A stretch of DNA of 64,000 nt from Epiperipatus broadwayi (GCA_028023455.1 JAQFVV010000012.1:15518364-15582363), one strand, 5' to 3'. Counted from the stretch's first letter, positions 12,246 to 24,152 are shown. The notes: generated by a model from the sequence alone, not told the origin. Translations and numbers: made by a program.

Positions 12246-12865
12246 TTTATAATGAAGCAAGCAATATATAACATGATGCTGCATCAACACTCTACTCCAT
12301 CAACAGCAACAGGGAAATCTCTGGCAGAACTGTTGATGGGAAGGAAACTCAGAATCAAATTATTGCTTTTATGTCCTAGTACATCTGGTAAGAGAGAGTG
12401 ACAAAAATGAAATACAAACAGCGGACCGGAGAAGAGACAATACATACACAACAGGTGACAAAGTCTGGGTTAGTGATATAATCTGGAAGAAATGGTTTAA
12501 AGGAATAATTTGCTGAAATGTTAACAAAGACAATAGCAATCATATAAATCCAGGATGAAACGTCATACAGAAGACATGTAAATCATATCCGTCGGCAATT
12601 TGAAGAAGAGTGTCAACTAGTAGCTCCTATGCCAAAAGATGGAAATGAAACAACACAAGACACTATAGAATCAACACCAGGGAGTGACGAAGAGGAAAAA
12701 CCAGGAAGCATCGACATGGGAACTGCAGCAATGGAACAGGAAATAGAATCAACACCAAACACGAGTGGATTAATAAGTAAATCACCCAAACCCAGATGTC
12801 AGATACGGAGACCAGCCAGAATCAATAACTATGTAAGTATAATCTTTATTTGGAGTAAGGTGAGG
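12246..12865 (+). pseudogene. Ty3/gypsy polyprotein, integrase C-terminal end
   Basis: Plus-strand frames read YRTPHST-like text: QHSTPSTATGKSLAELLMGRK (12270-12350), the conserved integrase core end 'S..TG.SPAELL.GR'. After further frames they read RHVNHIRRQFEEE near 12570 and then an acidic tail to RRPARINNYV at about 12810-12832, the usual 'RRSxRxRRPP' end of gypsy Pol. The catalytic integrase core and everything upstream are missing, cut at the junction with the RTE element. Confidence 0.75.
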
Positions 12866-13600
12866 AATGTAAAATATTGAAGAATGTTTAATCTTTAATT
12901 TTAAATAATAAATCGTTGAAAAGAAATGTTTTGCAATTAAACATAGTTTAAACAAACATGGACATATATATATATATTGATTAATAAAATCGATCTTACA
13001 AATCACCTTATAAGGAAAGGAATTTATAAATTTTAATTAATTATAAAACTTTGTAGATATGGAAATGAATTCCTAATAAAGTAATGAATTGTGTAATTAA
13101 AAATAAGGAATTATTTGTATGATAAACTAATAATTCAAACTAATTAAACCCCAAGAATTACCCCAAAAAACATAAGAGAAACAAAGATGATATAAAAAGC
13201 TACATAAAAAGGACTGATTGCTTTTTCTGTGGTTGCTATTAGTAGTGCATCCACGAGCCGAAGAGCAGTAGATCATCAAAAGATTTTTTTCCCCAGGATC
13301 TCAGCTCCTGAAGGTCACTAAGCCAATTAGTGCTTTAAACAGACCACCCCAGTCTTATTATTTTGAAATGCCTCAAGAGGCTTGTCAAGGATTGTATATT
13401 AAGACCTATAGCTGGTAGTGAAGTTACAGTAATTAATAGCTTTGCCTTATTGTGCAAATAGTATTTGCTCGCAAATAATTAACTGGGGACTTAAGCTCTA
13501 TCAATTTCAAACTTTATTTTCTTCCAAATTTGTATATAAATTACTATTGCTTCAAATATTACTGTTATTTTGTAGTTCTTTATTATGTATTTGTTCGCTA
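12866..13600 (+). mobile_element. Presumed 3' LTR of the gypsy fragment
   Basis: A purine-rich AGTAAGGTGAGGAATG directly after the Pol end (12852-12867) is placed like a polypurine tract. The following 700 bp include a TATAAAAAG box-like site at 13191 and a GC-richer block at 13230-13400. No second LTR is in the window, so the right boundary is a guess. Confidence 0.35.
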
Positions 13601-16600
13601 GTCACCCAGTCATAGTTGGAGACATAGTAATCTTCATTATACTGAATTATTTCATTTAATTAAGGTATAATATATTTATTCATTAAAGATGCGCAATGGG
13701 CTTTAAACAAACTATTATTTAAATATGAATTCAATAATTTAAATATATTTATTAATAAACTAATTTGTGCACACTGACGTAATTATTATTTTATGAAGTA
13801 AAGATAAGTTTATTATTAAGCATATACTTTAATCGCAGGTGATTGGGGATGAGATTCTTCTCCTGTGATAGAATATCTAAATTTGTATAATGTAATTGTC
13901 AATTTGAGCATCAGGCATATGATAGATTTTGGTCTTTAGATGGGCATGGTTGATAGTAGTTATATGTGGGAATAAGCTTTGGGCATAAATAATTTACTTA
14001 TGCTTTTGAACTATTGCTAGCATGTAAGTGCATAGAGATTTTAATATTCATTTATAAACAACTCATGGCTGGAGGATGGTTTCCTTCTCTATGAAATAAA
14101 GACAAGTAACAAAAATCATCCAATTCATAATAGGATCATAGTTGTTGATCCTTTTAAATTGTCAATCTTTTATTTCTTGTATTAATTTAATTATATCAAT
14201 AACTTCTCTAAATAAGCTAATGATTATTAAAATGAAAAATATACAGAATTTCTCCTTATGTAATTACTCTTTCAGTCTGTTTGGATACCTACAAAGTACA
14301 TCATTGATTATATTAAAATAACTCTCCTCATTATGAATAAGATGTTCCATTTCTTTACCATGTATAAATATAGAATTTTCATATCGTACAAAATTATCAG
14401 TATAATTATTATTATTGCATCTGCAACTATTCATACCTTTCATTACTACTTTATATTGATAATTATACCTATGCTAATACTTAGTATTGTTGAAATCAAC
14501 AAAATCTAATATATATTGATATGAACAAAACATTATACATTTCAATAAAAAAAATATTTTTTTTTCTTCTAAGCAAAATAATATGCAAATTTATTTTAAA
14601 AAACAAACTAAGATGAGGTTTAAGACAGAAACTAAGTTTTGATATAAAAAGGGAATATTACTTCATTTAAATTATACTATAATACACCACATACTCTTTA
14701 AATTACATTCTACAATGCAGTTTAACATATGATTTATTTTATTTCCTTTCTTATAGTTTTAACTGTCCAGCAGTCATCATCAGAGCTTTTATATGGTGTA
14801 TTATAGTATATATAATTAAGCAATGCAAATGAGAAGTGGAAGGAAATTCATTTAAATTCCAGGATTTTCAGTATGTCTTGCAAATAAAAATGAAGGACAC
14901 TACTAACAGTTAGCTAGAACTAATCTGGAACATTTCTGAATAATACTTTGAATAACTCCAGCTGAAATGAAGAAATAGGTATATTTGAATAAAAGCTAAA
15001 AATTACAAAACTATATTATCACCATAAACAGACTTAATATTTGTCAGAAAATAAATAACAATAATTTTCATTTTGTTTTGGTCAGTCATATTTAAAGACT
15101 GATTTGTACATTATTCAAATAATTTGAATTTCTAAATCAGGATATTATTTTGAAAAAAATTGTCAGTTAAAAAAAAAAGAGAATTTGTAATAACTTCTCT
15201 TTGTTAAAAAAAAATTTTTTTTTAAAATTATGTATCACATATATATGCTGAGCTTATGAATTTTATATAAGTCATTAATAAGAGGAAAAGATAAAAAAAT
15301 AATGCCAATCATGTAAGTGCAATGTACACATAAACTGTTTGGTCTCAAATAACTATAGTTAATGATGTAATTATTTCCATTAGTCTCATTCAGTTATAGT
15401 TAAGGTTACATTTGATTACTGAAAATTGAATTTTATGTAAATGAATTTACATATACGCAGTTGTTTGTTCAATTTTTAATACTTTATATATGTTCATATC
15501 TATATGGCACATTCCTATCAGTTTAATGAGTTAGAGATCAATTTCAGAATGAGTCATCTGTATAAATTATAGTTGTATAAAATTAGATTTAGGACCAAAA
15601 GAATACTCATTATAATTATTATACAGAAGGTTTATTCAGTTAGGATTAGGGCCAAAAGGCCATCCCTTCATAGTCATTATTATATAAATTGTTATGTTTA
15701 GGATTAGGATCTAAAAAAAAAATCATGCCTTATGATTATTGTGATAAAGATAGTATTGATGTGAATTCCATGTAGAGCATAAGTATGTGTAAGTGTTAGG
15801 AAATGTGATTCAATGAAATGTTATATTAATAAATTCATACATGTGTACAATTATATTTAAATTTATTGACATCAGAGTGCAAGATATGGTAAATGTGTTA
15901 CATTATCTATGAATATATTGATACTATGATATATAAAGATTAAAGGACTTTGTTAAACAGATAAATTGCATATCAATTAATGATTATACTTTGTAAATAA
16001 ATTTATGTAAAATGATTTGTTAATTTTATTAAAGGAAATAAATCGTACATCAATTAATAAGTACATTTGTAAATAAATTATTATTACATGATTTGTTACT
16101 TTGTTTATATAATATTTCATGGTCTATCCTCATTCATCATCAGAAGTATCATGTTCTCTGTGATTTAGCCTGGCATTACAATTGGAGCTGTGTATTGGTT
16201 ATATTTTTATATTGAATAAAATATTCTTTTAAATATACATGTGTTAGTTTATTTCCTGATGGTGGCACCCATGTAATTAAATAAAGAAAGAAATGTAAAT
16301 AATTGAACTATTAGTACTTCCGAAATATAAGATGGAAATAACAAAATAAAAATACAAAAAAAAATAATGATATATCTATACAAAAGAAAAAAAATCATGT
16401 TTACAATATTTCATGAATCGATATGATCAGACACAATTCTTCCTTAAAGTCCTTCTTACATAAACAGTTCTTACAATTTATGCATCTTTTTATTATAAAT
16501 GTTGAGAACTCATTAATTTTGAATAGCACATTCTGAGCATATTTATATTTGCAGTGGGTGATTTTGCTTTATTCCTCACCTAGATTTCCATCCTGTGTGG

Positions 16601-17130
16601 ACCCAGCTTATCAGGCACTTAGATGTATACAGATATATAGATTAACTTTACATGACCATAGTGGATAAATGCTCCACCTGAAGACAATCATTCTACTCAA
16701 AATATTTTATATTTTGCAATATATATCTAAGTTTATATATATATGCGGTTCACATTTAATAAAAAAAAATATTCATAGAATACAGCTATTTACTGTTTTC
16801 AATATTGGCTATGTAAACTTAACTGAATAAACCGTTCTAATTTCTTTTTTAGTTTCTTTAAAAAAAATCATAATATTTTCTTTTAAATTTATAAGTTATT
16901 TTACACTTATCTGAATATTTAGCTGTTATAAGATTCTTCTACATTTTATTGAAATGCTGTTTTTAAAAAATGTCCATTTTGTAGAAAATGTTATTAAAAT
17001 AACTGCTTCAATAAAACTGCCTTTTCATGTCAAACGCACAATAATGAAAATGATTTTTAATTGTTTTTCTTTTTATACCGGTATCATTTCCATTGTTTAA
17101 ATGCAGCACGTGCTTATTATTATTATTATT
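13601..17130. other. No gene seen apart from a short hairpin
   Basis: AT-rich. The only structured items are the 138-bp hairpin at 14673-14810, a CTGATGATGA block on the minus strand near 16130-16145, and ATGTAA-rich microvariation near 15920-16080, where two related 60-bp stretches (AAATTGCATATCAATTAAT... and AAATCGTACATCAATTAAT...) form a degenerate duplication. Confidence 0.3.
14673..14810 (-). repeat. Hairpin with 17-bp perfect arms and hammerhead-like core
   Basis: TATACTATAATACACCA (14673-14689) is the exact reverse complement of 14794-14810. Inside, on the minus strand at 14783-14756, CTGATGA is followed by T-GACTG...CAGTT and AAAAC. The order resembles a hammerhead core with G12 changed to A. 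It could be a terminal piece of a Penelope-like element or a small MITE. Confidence 0.45.
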
Positions 17131-18127
17131 GGAAGGGAATAATGTAGTGGGTGAAATGCAAGGAGGTTTTAGATTAGATAGGCGTATAGGAGATACTTTA
17201 TTTGTAGTTACACAACTTATGGATATGAGTAGGAATGCAGATAAACAGTTATATATGAGTTTTATAGATATAGAGAAGGCATATGATAGCGTAAATAGAA
17301 ATAGATTATGGATAAGTTTAGCAAATTTGGGAATGGATGAAGCTTTAATAGATATTATTAAGAAATTATATGAAAATAGTTATTATATATATCAATTAGA
17401 GTATATAGAATCAATTAAAGTTAAAAATGGTGTGGGACTAAGGCAAGGATGCCCTATGTCACCTATTTTGTTTGTGTTGTATTTGAGTGAAATGGAAAGA
17501 GCAATAGAAAGATTAGGAAGAGGGATAGAGATACCGTTAATAGGTAGTAAGGGAGTATATATTTTGTCAGGTCTTTTTTTTGCAGATGATATATTTTTGT
17601 GTGCAGAAAAAAGAGAAGATATGGAAGTTATGTTGAGGACATGTGCAAGGGTGGGTAAAGAGATGGGGATTAAATTTAGTGAAGAAAAATCAAATATAAT
17701 GATGGTTAATACTGAGGAAAGAGAAGATGTAGAATTTTTATTGGGAGATATTAAGTTAAGTGTGGTGAATAGATATAGTTATTTGGGAATTATTTTAAGT
17801 AATCAGAAAAATTATTTGGATGAATGGGAGAAAAAATTGATAAATGAAGCAAAGAAAAGAAAGGGATTGATAAAGAAATTAACAGTATTTTCTTATAATA
17901 AATATGATGTAGCTAGAATTATATGGAAAGGAGTTGCAGTAGCAGGGTTAACATATGGTAATAATGCATTATATGTTAGTAAAAAATATATTAGATTATT
18001 TAGAAAAAGTTCAAAGGGAAGTAGGAAGACATGCATTGGATGCAGAAGTATGGACAGCAAGGGAGGCAATTCAAGGAGAAATGGGATGGTCAAGTTTTCA
18101 TATGAGAGATGCAAAAAAGTAAAATGA
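17131..18127 (+). pseudogene. LINE reverse transcriptase, palm and thumb (copy A)
   Basis: The frame contains MQGGFRLDRR, SFIDIEKAYDSVNR (motif A, catalytic Asp), GLRQGCPMSPILF (motif B), FFADDIFLCAEK (motif C, both catalytic Asp present) and YSYLGIILS (motif E region). It is open for about 330 codons, though its upstream end reads into unrelated flanking DNA and has no native start. Near 18000 the frame shifts and C-terminal coding continues to 18804. Because the catalytic residues are intact, this is one of the less decayed RT segments here. Confidence 0.85.
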
Positions 18128-18804
18128 AAATGTTTGGTAGATTGCAGTTTATGGATAATAAAAGAATAGCTAAAATAGTATTTAATTGGGTTATGAGTAA
18201 AGGGCAGATAACAAGATAGGTGAGAAAGGTAATGCGGTATGCAAAAGATTTGGATAAGAAATTTATATCAGTATATTTGTACAAAAGATGGGATGATTGT
18301 GTTAAGAGGATTATTGAGTGTTATAGTAGTAAGGAATGGGATAAAAGAATAAATTTATTAATAAAGACTAGGGAGTTAGAGAGATGGAGAAATAGTATGG
18401 AGAGTAAAAAGAGTTTAAATATATATAGAAATAAACAGAATATTAGGTGTGAGTTAATATATAATAGTAAGGAAAGTAGTTTATTGTTTAAGGCTCGAAC
18501 GGGATCTTTAGCTACAAAAGAATATACATGTAAATGGAAAAATATGGGTGATTTATTTTGTAAATTATGTAAGGAAGGAATTGAAAATATTAGGCATTTG
18601 TTAATTGAATGTAAATGTTTGAAAACAGAAAGGGTACATATAATGAAGTTGTGGAAAAATAAATATGAAAAGAGTGATTATACAGAAAGTGAATTATTGG
18701 TTTTTATGCTGGGTTTGGGAAAAGATAAGGGGGATTTAGATATAAAGGTTATAGAGTTGACAAAAATTATGTTGTGGAAATGGGATAGAGCAGATTATGG
18801 GTAA
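18128..18804 (+). pseudogene. LINE C-terminal domain with Cys/His motif (copy A)
   Basis: Continuation of the same protein after a frameshift and an in-frame TAG near 18217. From 18220 a 194-codon frame holds a C-x2-C-x8-H-x4-C motif (CKLC...HLLIEC, about 18558-18614), which is typical of the nucleic-acid binding C-terminus of I/Jockey-type LINEs, and ends WDRADYG at the stop at 18802-18804. The 3' UTR is only about 100 bp. Confidence 0.75.
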
Positions 18805-18912
18805 ATTTAGAGTGGGGAATGTAAAAGAAAGTGGCTAACAGGTTTATCTGGGCATAATTGCTGAGATATTCTTGACTTCGTTTAAGGAGAAGCCATAATA
18901 CATCACATCACA

Positions 18913-20039
18913 TATAAAAATATTTTTATTTTAAAAAATAAATAAAATGTTATATTAATAATATTCTCATCTTATATTTGGTCATTTAGTACAATACTTG
19001 ATTTTTTTTTATTGCTACAACTGTTTTTTCAACTGTTTAAGCCATTGTCTATATTTATTATAATCAACACAATACAATTATCAACATATATATAAATTTG
19101 TATGACTTTTTATCAATGTTTATTTTTTTATTAAACACTAGAATTTTATTACTAATATATATATATCTGAGATTTTACTATAAATGAGCTATCATTTCCG
19201 ATATTCAATATACAATTAGTACACTGTCATAACTATGTAAACATTTTTTGAGAGTGTTCTAGCAAAACTTGGTATTTATTTTATATTTACATTCTAATTA
19301 AAAAAATCCAATATTTTAGGTGGCTAAGGTTTGTTGTGGGTGCGATCTCAAGCTACCCTCACAATTTATATATAATATAAAAAAGCAAAGAGAAAAAATA
19401 ACAGGATGAAAGACTGACGTGCATGTATATCATATTTGTACACATGGTCATTAGTAAATAAATAATTTTTTTCCCATTTAATGCAAAATAAAATATTAAT
19501 GAGAATAGTCACAATACTGTTGCTCCTATTTTATGAAAAATGCTTATATTCACCAAAAGAAAATTATTTATTTACATTCACATTTTTTCTGAAAAACTTT
19601 GTTAATTTCATCATTATCTCTTCAGTCCAAAGACAGATAAAAAATTTAGAGAGAATGATTTATAATCTATTTGTCATTGTGGAAATGCCTATAGATTATA
19701 TAAATAGCTTATGATTATAAGCATAACTTATTAAAAATATTTGTATAAAGAGTAGAAAAAATACTTGTAGATTGCAAAAAATGAAATATAATTGCTTATG
19801 TATGCATGACAGAGTTATATATGAAACATATACAAAACACAAATATGAGATACTTAGTGTTTTCCTGAAGGTTTGTGATGATGGTGCTCTAGTTGTATTT
19901 TATATTAGCTATTTCCATAATGTAATGTGTATTGAATGTCTTTAGAAAAATTTAACTTTATTTAAATGTTCTAATACATTCAACTATTAGTAATAGCACA
20001 TCAAACAGGTTAGTATATGCATAATGTTTCAAGAGGTAT
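18913..20039. other. No gene seen
   Basis: AT-rich. The plus-strand frame at 19481-19714 has no recognisable domain and no splice or promoter context. Confidence 0.3.
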
Positions 20040-20170
20040 TATTCTCACCTCTTCATGGTTTGCTGGCCTGACCAGTGACTACTAGCATGGGATTCAAACC
20101 TGGGTTCTTAGATTCTTGATTATTAAATTTTAAGGTAATGCTCTAACCAACAACCATCCTGCCAAAGGCA
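20040..20170 (-). mobile_element. tRNA-derived SINE
   Basis: On the minus strand a tRNA-like head has an A box TTGGTTAGAGCA (20150-20139) and a B box GGTTTGAATCC (20100-20090), about 40 bp apart, as in RNA polymerase III promoters. The anticodon region is degenerate and there is no acceptor stem match, so it is not a working tRNA gene. A tail with GTCACTGGTCAGGCCAGC follows. No target duplication was found. Confidence 0.6.
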
Positions 20171-20224
20171 ACAGTCAGTAGAAATTTCATATACTTATCT
20201 ATGAAGTCCCTCTTGATTTCTCCA

Positions 20225-20920
20225 CTTTTTCATAAAAGCAAAGTTGATTAGGGTATTCCATACATTATGTATAGTCACACTCAGTTGGAATATGGGATTT
20301 TTTGCCATTGTCATGTGAGCAGCTTTAAATTTTCTTCTTTGTACCTTTTCTTTTCTATCCAATATTTTTGTATTTTCCTAATTGGACATATGTTTACTGG
20401 TCCATACATGGTCTGCTACCATAGACATCTGTTTTCTCTCTACTAATCATCAGTTTATTTTCTTGCAAGCGTTTTTCAATGGGATGACTGGTCTCACCAA
20501 TATATGTTCTACATTCACATGGTATTTCATAGATGCAGTATTTTCTTTTCAGTATTTCAAGTTTAGATTTTGAAGATGTTAGAATTTCTCGTGTGGTATG
20601 GCTCTAGAAAGCTGTTCTGGTGTTATACTGATTGCAGATTTTCCTTAATTTGTCTGCTATTTTTGTAATGTATGGATACACTACAGTACCAATAATTGTC
20701 TTTTCTCTTGATGGTTCTTTTTGTCATCTATTTAATGTTTTTTTAATAACAGCTGATGGATAATCATTTTCAGAAGAGTTTATTCTTTATAGATCTTTTC
20801 TTTTTCCAAATCGCTGGTTTCTGAACAAACTTCTTTTGCTCTGTTCCATAGTGATAGTATAACTCCATGTTTTGTGTTTTTGGTGTGATTGGGTGTATAG
20901 GCTAGGTATTTTGCTGTATG
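20225..20920 (-). pseudogene. Penelope-like element, RT C-terminus plus GIY-YIG (minus arm)
   Basis: Minus-strand frames read KYLAYTPNHTKN, LSLWNRAKEVCSETSDLEK (end of the RT), then KIADKLRKICNQYNTRTAF, and CIYEIPCECRTYIGETSHP with KRLQENKL, a GIY-YIG nuclease core with its Cys motif, and further residues to about 20240. Several frameshifts and stops are present. At 20920/20921 it meets the plus-strand arm head to head. This family is distinct from the PLE at 1.5 and 33.5 kb, since the nuclease sequences differ. Confidence 0.8.
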
Positions 20921-21880
20921 AAACAGCCATAAAAACTACTCCATATTCATCTAAAGTTTGGCTTCACTATGTGGATACATTTGTTGCATGGCCACATGGT
21001 GAAGCAGTGCTACAAACTTTCTGGGTACACATTAACAACATATCCCCTTCAATTAAATTCACAATAGAATCAGAACAAGAACAAAAATTGGCATTGTTAG
21101 ATATTCTTGTGACAAGACTCCCTCATGGCAAAATCAAAACTAGTTTACTGAAAACCCATACATACAGGAAAATACCTAGCCTATATATCCAATCATACCA
21201 GAAACCCAAAACATGAAGTTATACCAAGAGTCCCCAACCTTTTTGTACTTAAGAGCACATTCTATAATACTCACCAGGTGGCGGGCACCATTTATTTTTT
21301 CAATGTAAATTTATAATTGGATATTGTTAATAATACACATAATGTACAAAAAAATATTTATTTCAAAAATAAAATTTTAACATTTGATTACAATGTAATA
21401 CAATAATTTATAAGAAATTTTAAAAATTGAATTTATTTGTATCAGATAAATAATTTTTTATCGTATTTGGATAGCGGTGGGCATGGAAAATGGTCTAGGG
21501 GTGCCATGGTGCCCATGGGCATAGGGTTGGGGGCCCCTGAGTTATACTATCAGTATGGAACAGAGTAAAAGAAGTTTGTTCAGAAACCAGTGATTTGGAA
21601 AAGAAAAGATTTATATAGAACAAACTTATGAAAAATGGCCATTAGCCGTTATTAAGGAAATGTTAAATAGACAACAAAATAAATCATCAAGAGAAAAGAC
21701 AATTATCGGTAGAGTACTCATACATTCCAAAAATAGCAAACAAATTAAGGAAAATCTGCAATCAGTATAACATCAGAACAGCTTTCCAGAGCCATATCAT
21801 AATACGCCTAAACTTGAAATGCTGAAAGAAAAAACTGCATCTAAGAAATACCATGTGAAAAAAGTACATAAATTAGATTA
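20921..21880 (+). pseudogene. Penelope-like element, reverse transcriptase (plus arm)
   Basis: The plus frame reads TAIKTTPYSSKVWLHYVDTFV, the Penelope RT block in which YVDD would be the catalytic motif C; here one Asp is missing (YVD-TFV). Then come WPHGEA, INNISPSIKFTIE and LALLDILVTR, typical of Penelope-like RTs. A hAT-like MITE interrupts it at 21225. The frame resumes at 21548 with VWNRVKEVCSETSDLEK and fades near 21880, just before the GIY-YIG domain, which only the other arm keeps. Confidence 0.8.
21225..21539. mobile_element. 315-bp hAT-like MITE
   Basis: Ends CAAGAGTCCCCAACCTTTTT at left and complementary GGTTGGGGGCCCCTG at right are imperfect TIRs of the hAT 'CAG...CTG' type. It is flanked by perfect 8-bp duplications AGTTATAC (21217-21224 and 21540-21547). 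The opposite PLE arm has the uninterrupted site. It is non-coding and AT-rich inside. Confidence 0.85.
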
Positions 21881-22860
21881 CAAAGTTTTATAATAGAAAA
21901 ACATTTAGGTATTGAATGATTATAGAAAAATTACACATGAGACTCAGCCACTGAGTTATATAGTAGGATGCCAGGCTCAGGCTGATTTATGATGAAACCT
22001 ACAGATCCATGGTGAGACACCATCTTGTCTGCTCTATTTTAGTATTTTATTTTACAAAGCAATGTGGTTTCTACATACCCACTCCAATCTGTACATTGAA
22101 CTTTCACTGGTACCACCAATCACTTTAATAGTTTTAATAAATTGTCCATGTCTTAATCACTTCCTTACCTTATAGCTCAGCAAGCTTTCATCCACACTAT
22201 TCATGAAGTCAATATAACTTCTTTTGTCAAATATTAAATATAGAAATCTAATTTAGCAAACACTTATATTCGCTATAGGCTTCGTATGTCTTTGAAATCA
22301 GCCTTTCTTTACCCAATTTTACTTTTGTTAAGCACATTATTATATTATAGTGCGTTAACTTGAGGTATAGAGAATATATAATCTTAACAAGCCATTATTG
22401 CAAACATAAATGGCACTTTGAGTGTATTTCTTTTTAATGATTTAATGGCAGTCTAGCTTATACAGATGATGCCATATTCATAATGTTCAATTAATAAACC
22501 ACATTAAATTTTAATCATTTTGATATTACTTATTTTCTGAGATCCACACCATTATCTCTGTCTATATCACATTTTCTGACATCCACACCATTACCTCAGT
22601 CTATATCACATTATATATATATTTTGCACCATCTTAGTTGATAGTTAACAAATCTAAGGATCTATTTTAATATAGGGTCCCTTCTCTCTGAGCACCAGCA
22701 AGAAACTGCTTTCAGTAGCATCAGATGCAGTGTCACATAGGTGGCACTGTGGAGTGTAGACTTTGAATTCAAGCTTGGGATTTCTGGCAGGTAACCCCTC
22801 AGAGTGTTGAGTTTCGTATTTGGGTTTGAATTCTGCAGAATGTTAATGAGGCATATGAAT
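21881..22860. other. No gene seen
   Basis: Two near-identical 30-bp blocks (TTTTCTGAGATCCACACCATTA and TTTTCTGACATCCACACCATTA types) occur near 22534 and 22572. A GC-richer stretch at 22670-22840 has a B-box-like GGGTTTGAATTC but no convincing A box. Confidence 0.3.
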
Positions 22861-23518
22861 CTGATTGTTACTCATTTATGTTTAAAATATTTTATTTTTT
22901 TTATAAATTTGATTTCTAAAATATATCTTTTACCACTGGTTTTTTTTAATCAAATTAATTAAAAGCAAGCAAACTTTAATTGTATTCCTGTTTTTTATTT
23001 TAATTGCAATCATTTTAGTTTGATTTTATATATTGTTCAGATAATTGAGAAAATAAAAGCACTAAGACAAATGTCAGCAAAATAATTTAGATGCATACAC
23101 CTTTCTAAATCTATAAAAAATGGAATTGGCTTAGGTAAACTGCTAGCAGGAAGATATAAGCCCTTCTTAGGTTATAGGTGACAAATAAACTTATATGCCT
23201 GGGTATTTAGCATATTAATGCTTGAATACACTCAATGATAAGATCTGCTAAGAAAATGTAGGTCAAGTTTCTATGTTTATTTTGTTATATGTTTAATAAA
23301 TTTAAAAAGTTTTTGTAATTATTTTGGCTGACGTTTGTCTGTTTTCTCAATTGGCTGAACATTTATGAGCTCTTGTTCTCCCTGTGTTTAGTATGGTGCA
23401 TTCATGTTCGTATATCCTGTTCACCCTTAAAGTAAATGTTCCAATTTTCGAACTAGTGGTGCCCTTGTGGTCAGTATATGCAAAAGAAAAACTTTATTTA
23501 GTACATAGATATTTTAAT
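22861..23518 (+). mobile_element. 5' LTR of gypsy A (partial)
   Basis: Shares with the right end AATTAAAAGCAAGCAAA, CACCTTTCTAAATCT, GCTAGCAGGAAGATATAA, TGTTTAATAAATTTAAAAAG and GGTCAGTATATGC in the same order. The AATAAA within TGTTTAATAAATTT could be the polyadenylation signal. Its left limit is unclear, because the first 200 bp of the right LTR are not found here. Confidence 0.7.
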
Positions 23519-23520
23519 TT

Positions 23521-23538
23521 TGGCACCCAATGTGGGCC
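23521..23538 (+). promoter_or_regulatory. tRNA-Lys-type primer-binding site
   Basis: TGGCACCCAATGTGGGCC lies 2 bp after the 5' LTR. It matches 15 of 18 positions of the known Lys-tRNA-type site TGGCGCCCAACGTGGGGC; the three differences include two CpG-type C/G losses. Confidence 0.8.
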
Positions 23539-23854
23539 CATGTGAGATTTTGTTTGGACAATTGAAAAATATTTCAGGTGTTGGAGAAAAAATTTAATAT
23601 CTAGGGATCAGTTTGTGCTAGCCAGGGTGTATATTGTAGGAAGCAGTTTGGAGTAATGGGTTCATCTTTTCTATAAGAATAATTTATATGCAGTTAAACA
23701 GTATTTTCTTTAAAGTTATTACTGAACATATGAGTTAGACAAATAGATATTAAAAATTTATATTTTTTTTTAGTAAAGAATTTAAGTTTGCATTTTACGA
23801 ATAAAAAAAATTAGTTGCAGATTAGGCAAGATTGGTAAAATATTCAGGAATCAT

Positions 23855-24152
23855 AGCATGCATTAGAAAATTTTGTTTAAAATTGATTTAAAAAAGAATT
23901 ACAAGTTAACAAATAGATTTGGAAGAAAAGTTTTGTTTGTAATTTAAAGTTGGGATGGTTAGAAATTCTAAAGGGTGGGCCAAATGGTACTGCTAACATG
24001 GGAAGCATGCATTAGAAAGTTTTGTTTAAAATTGATTTAAAAAAGAATTACAAATTAACAAATAGATTTGGAAGAAAAGTTTCATTTGTAATTTAAAGTT
24101 GGGATTGTTAGAAAATACTAAAGGGTGGGCGAAATGGTACTGCTAACATGGG
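23855..24152 (+). repeat. 149-bp tandem duplication in the gypsy A leader
   Basis: AGCATGCATTAGAAA... starts at 23855 and again at 24004. Both units run through GGTACTGCTAACATGGGAAG with few differences. It lies between the primer-binding site and gag. Confidence 0.9.

Larger units (their letters stand above)
17131..18912 (+). mobile_element. Non-LTR retrotransposon (LINE) copy A, 5'-truncated
   Basis: Homology to LINE copy B starts at AGGGAATAATGTAGTGGG (17131; compare 63247) inside the reverse transcriptase, so the endonuclease and fingers are lost. The copy ends at about 18912 after ATACATCACATCACA. The coding strand is strikingly poor in C: I count 8 C against 30 G in 17161-17280. The clade is not certain. 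An RT followed by a Cys/His motif recalls the I/Jockey/R1 groups. Confidence 0.85.

Noticed and set aside
20090-20150. Functional tRNA gene
   Set aside because: A and B boxes exist but no cloverleaf acceptor or anticodon stems form; better explained as a SINE.
22670-22850. Possible second SINE with B-box-like GGGTTTGAATTC
   Set aside because: No A box at a suitable distance and no tail or target duplication.
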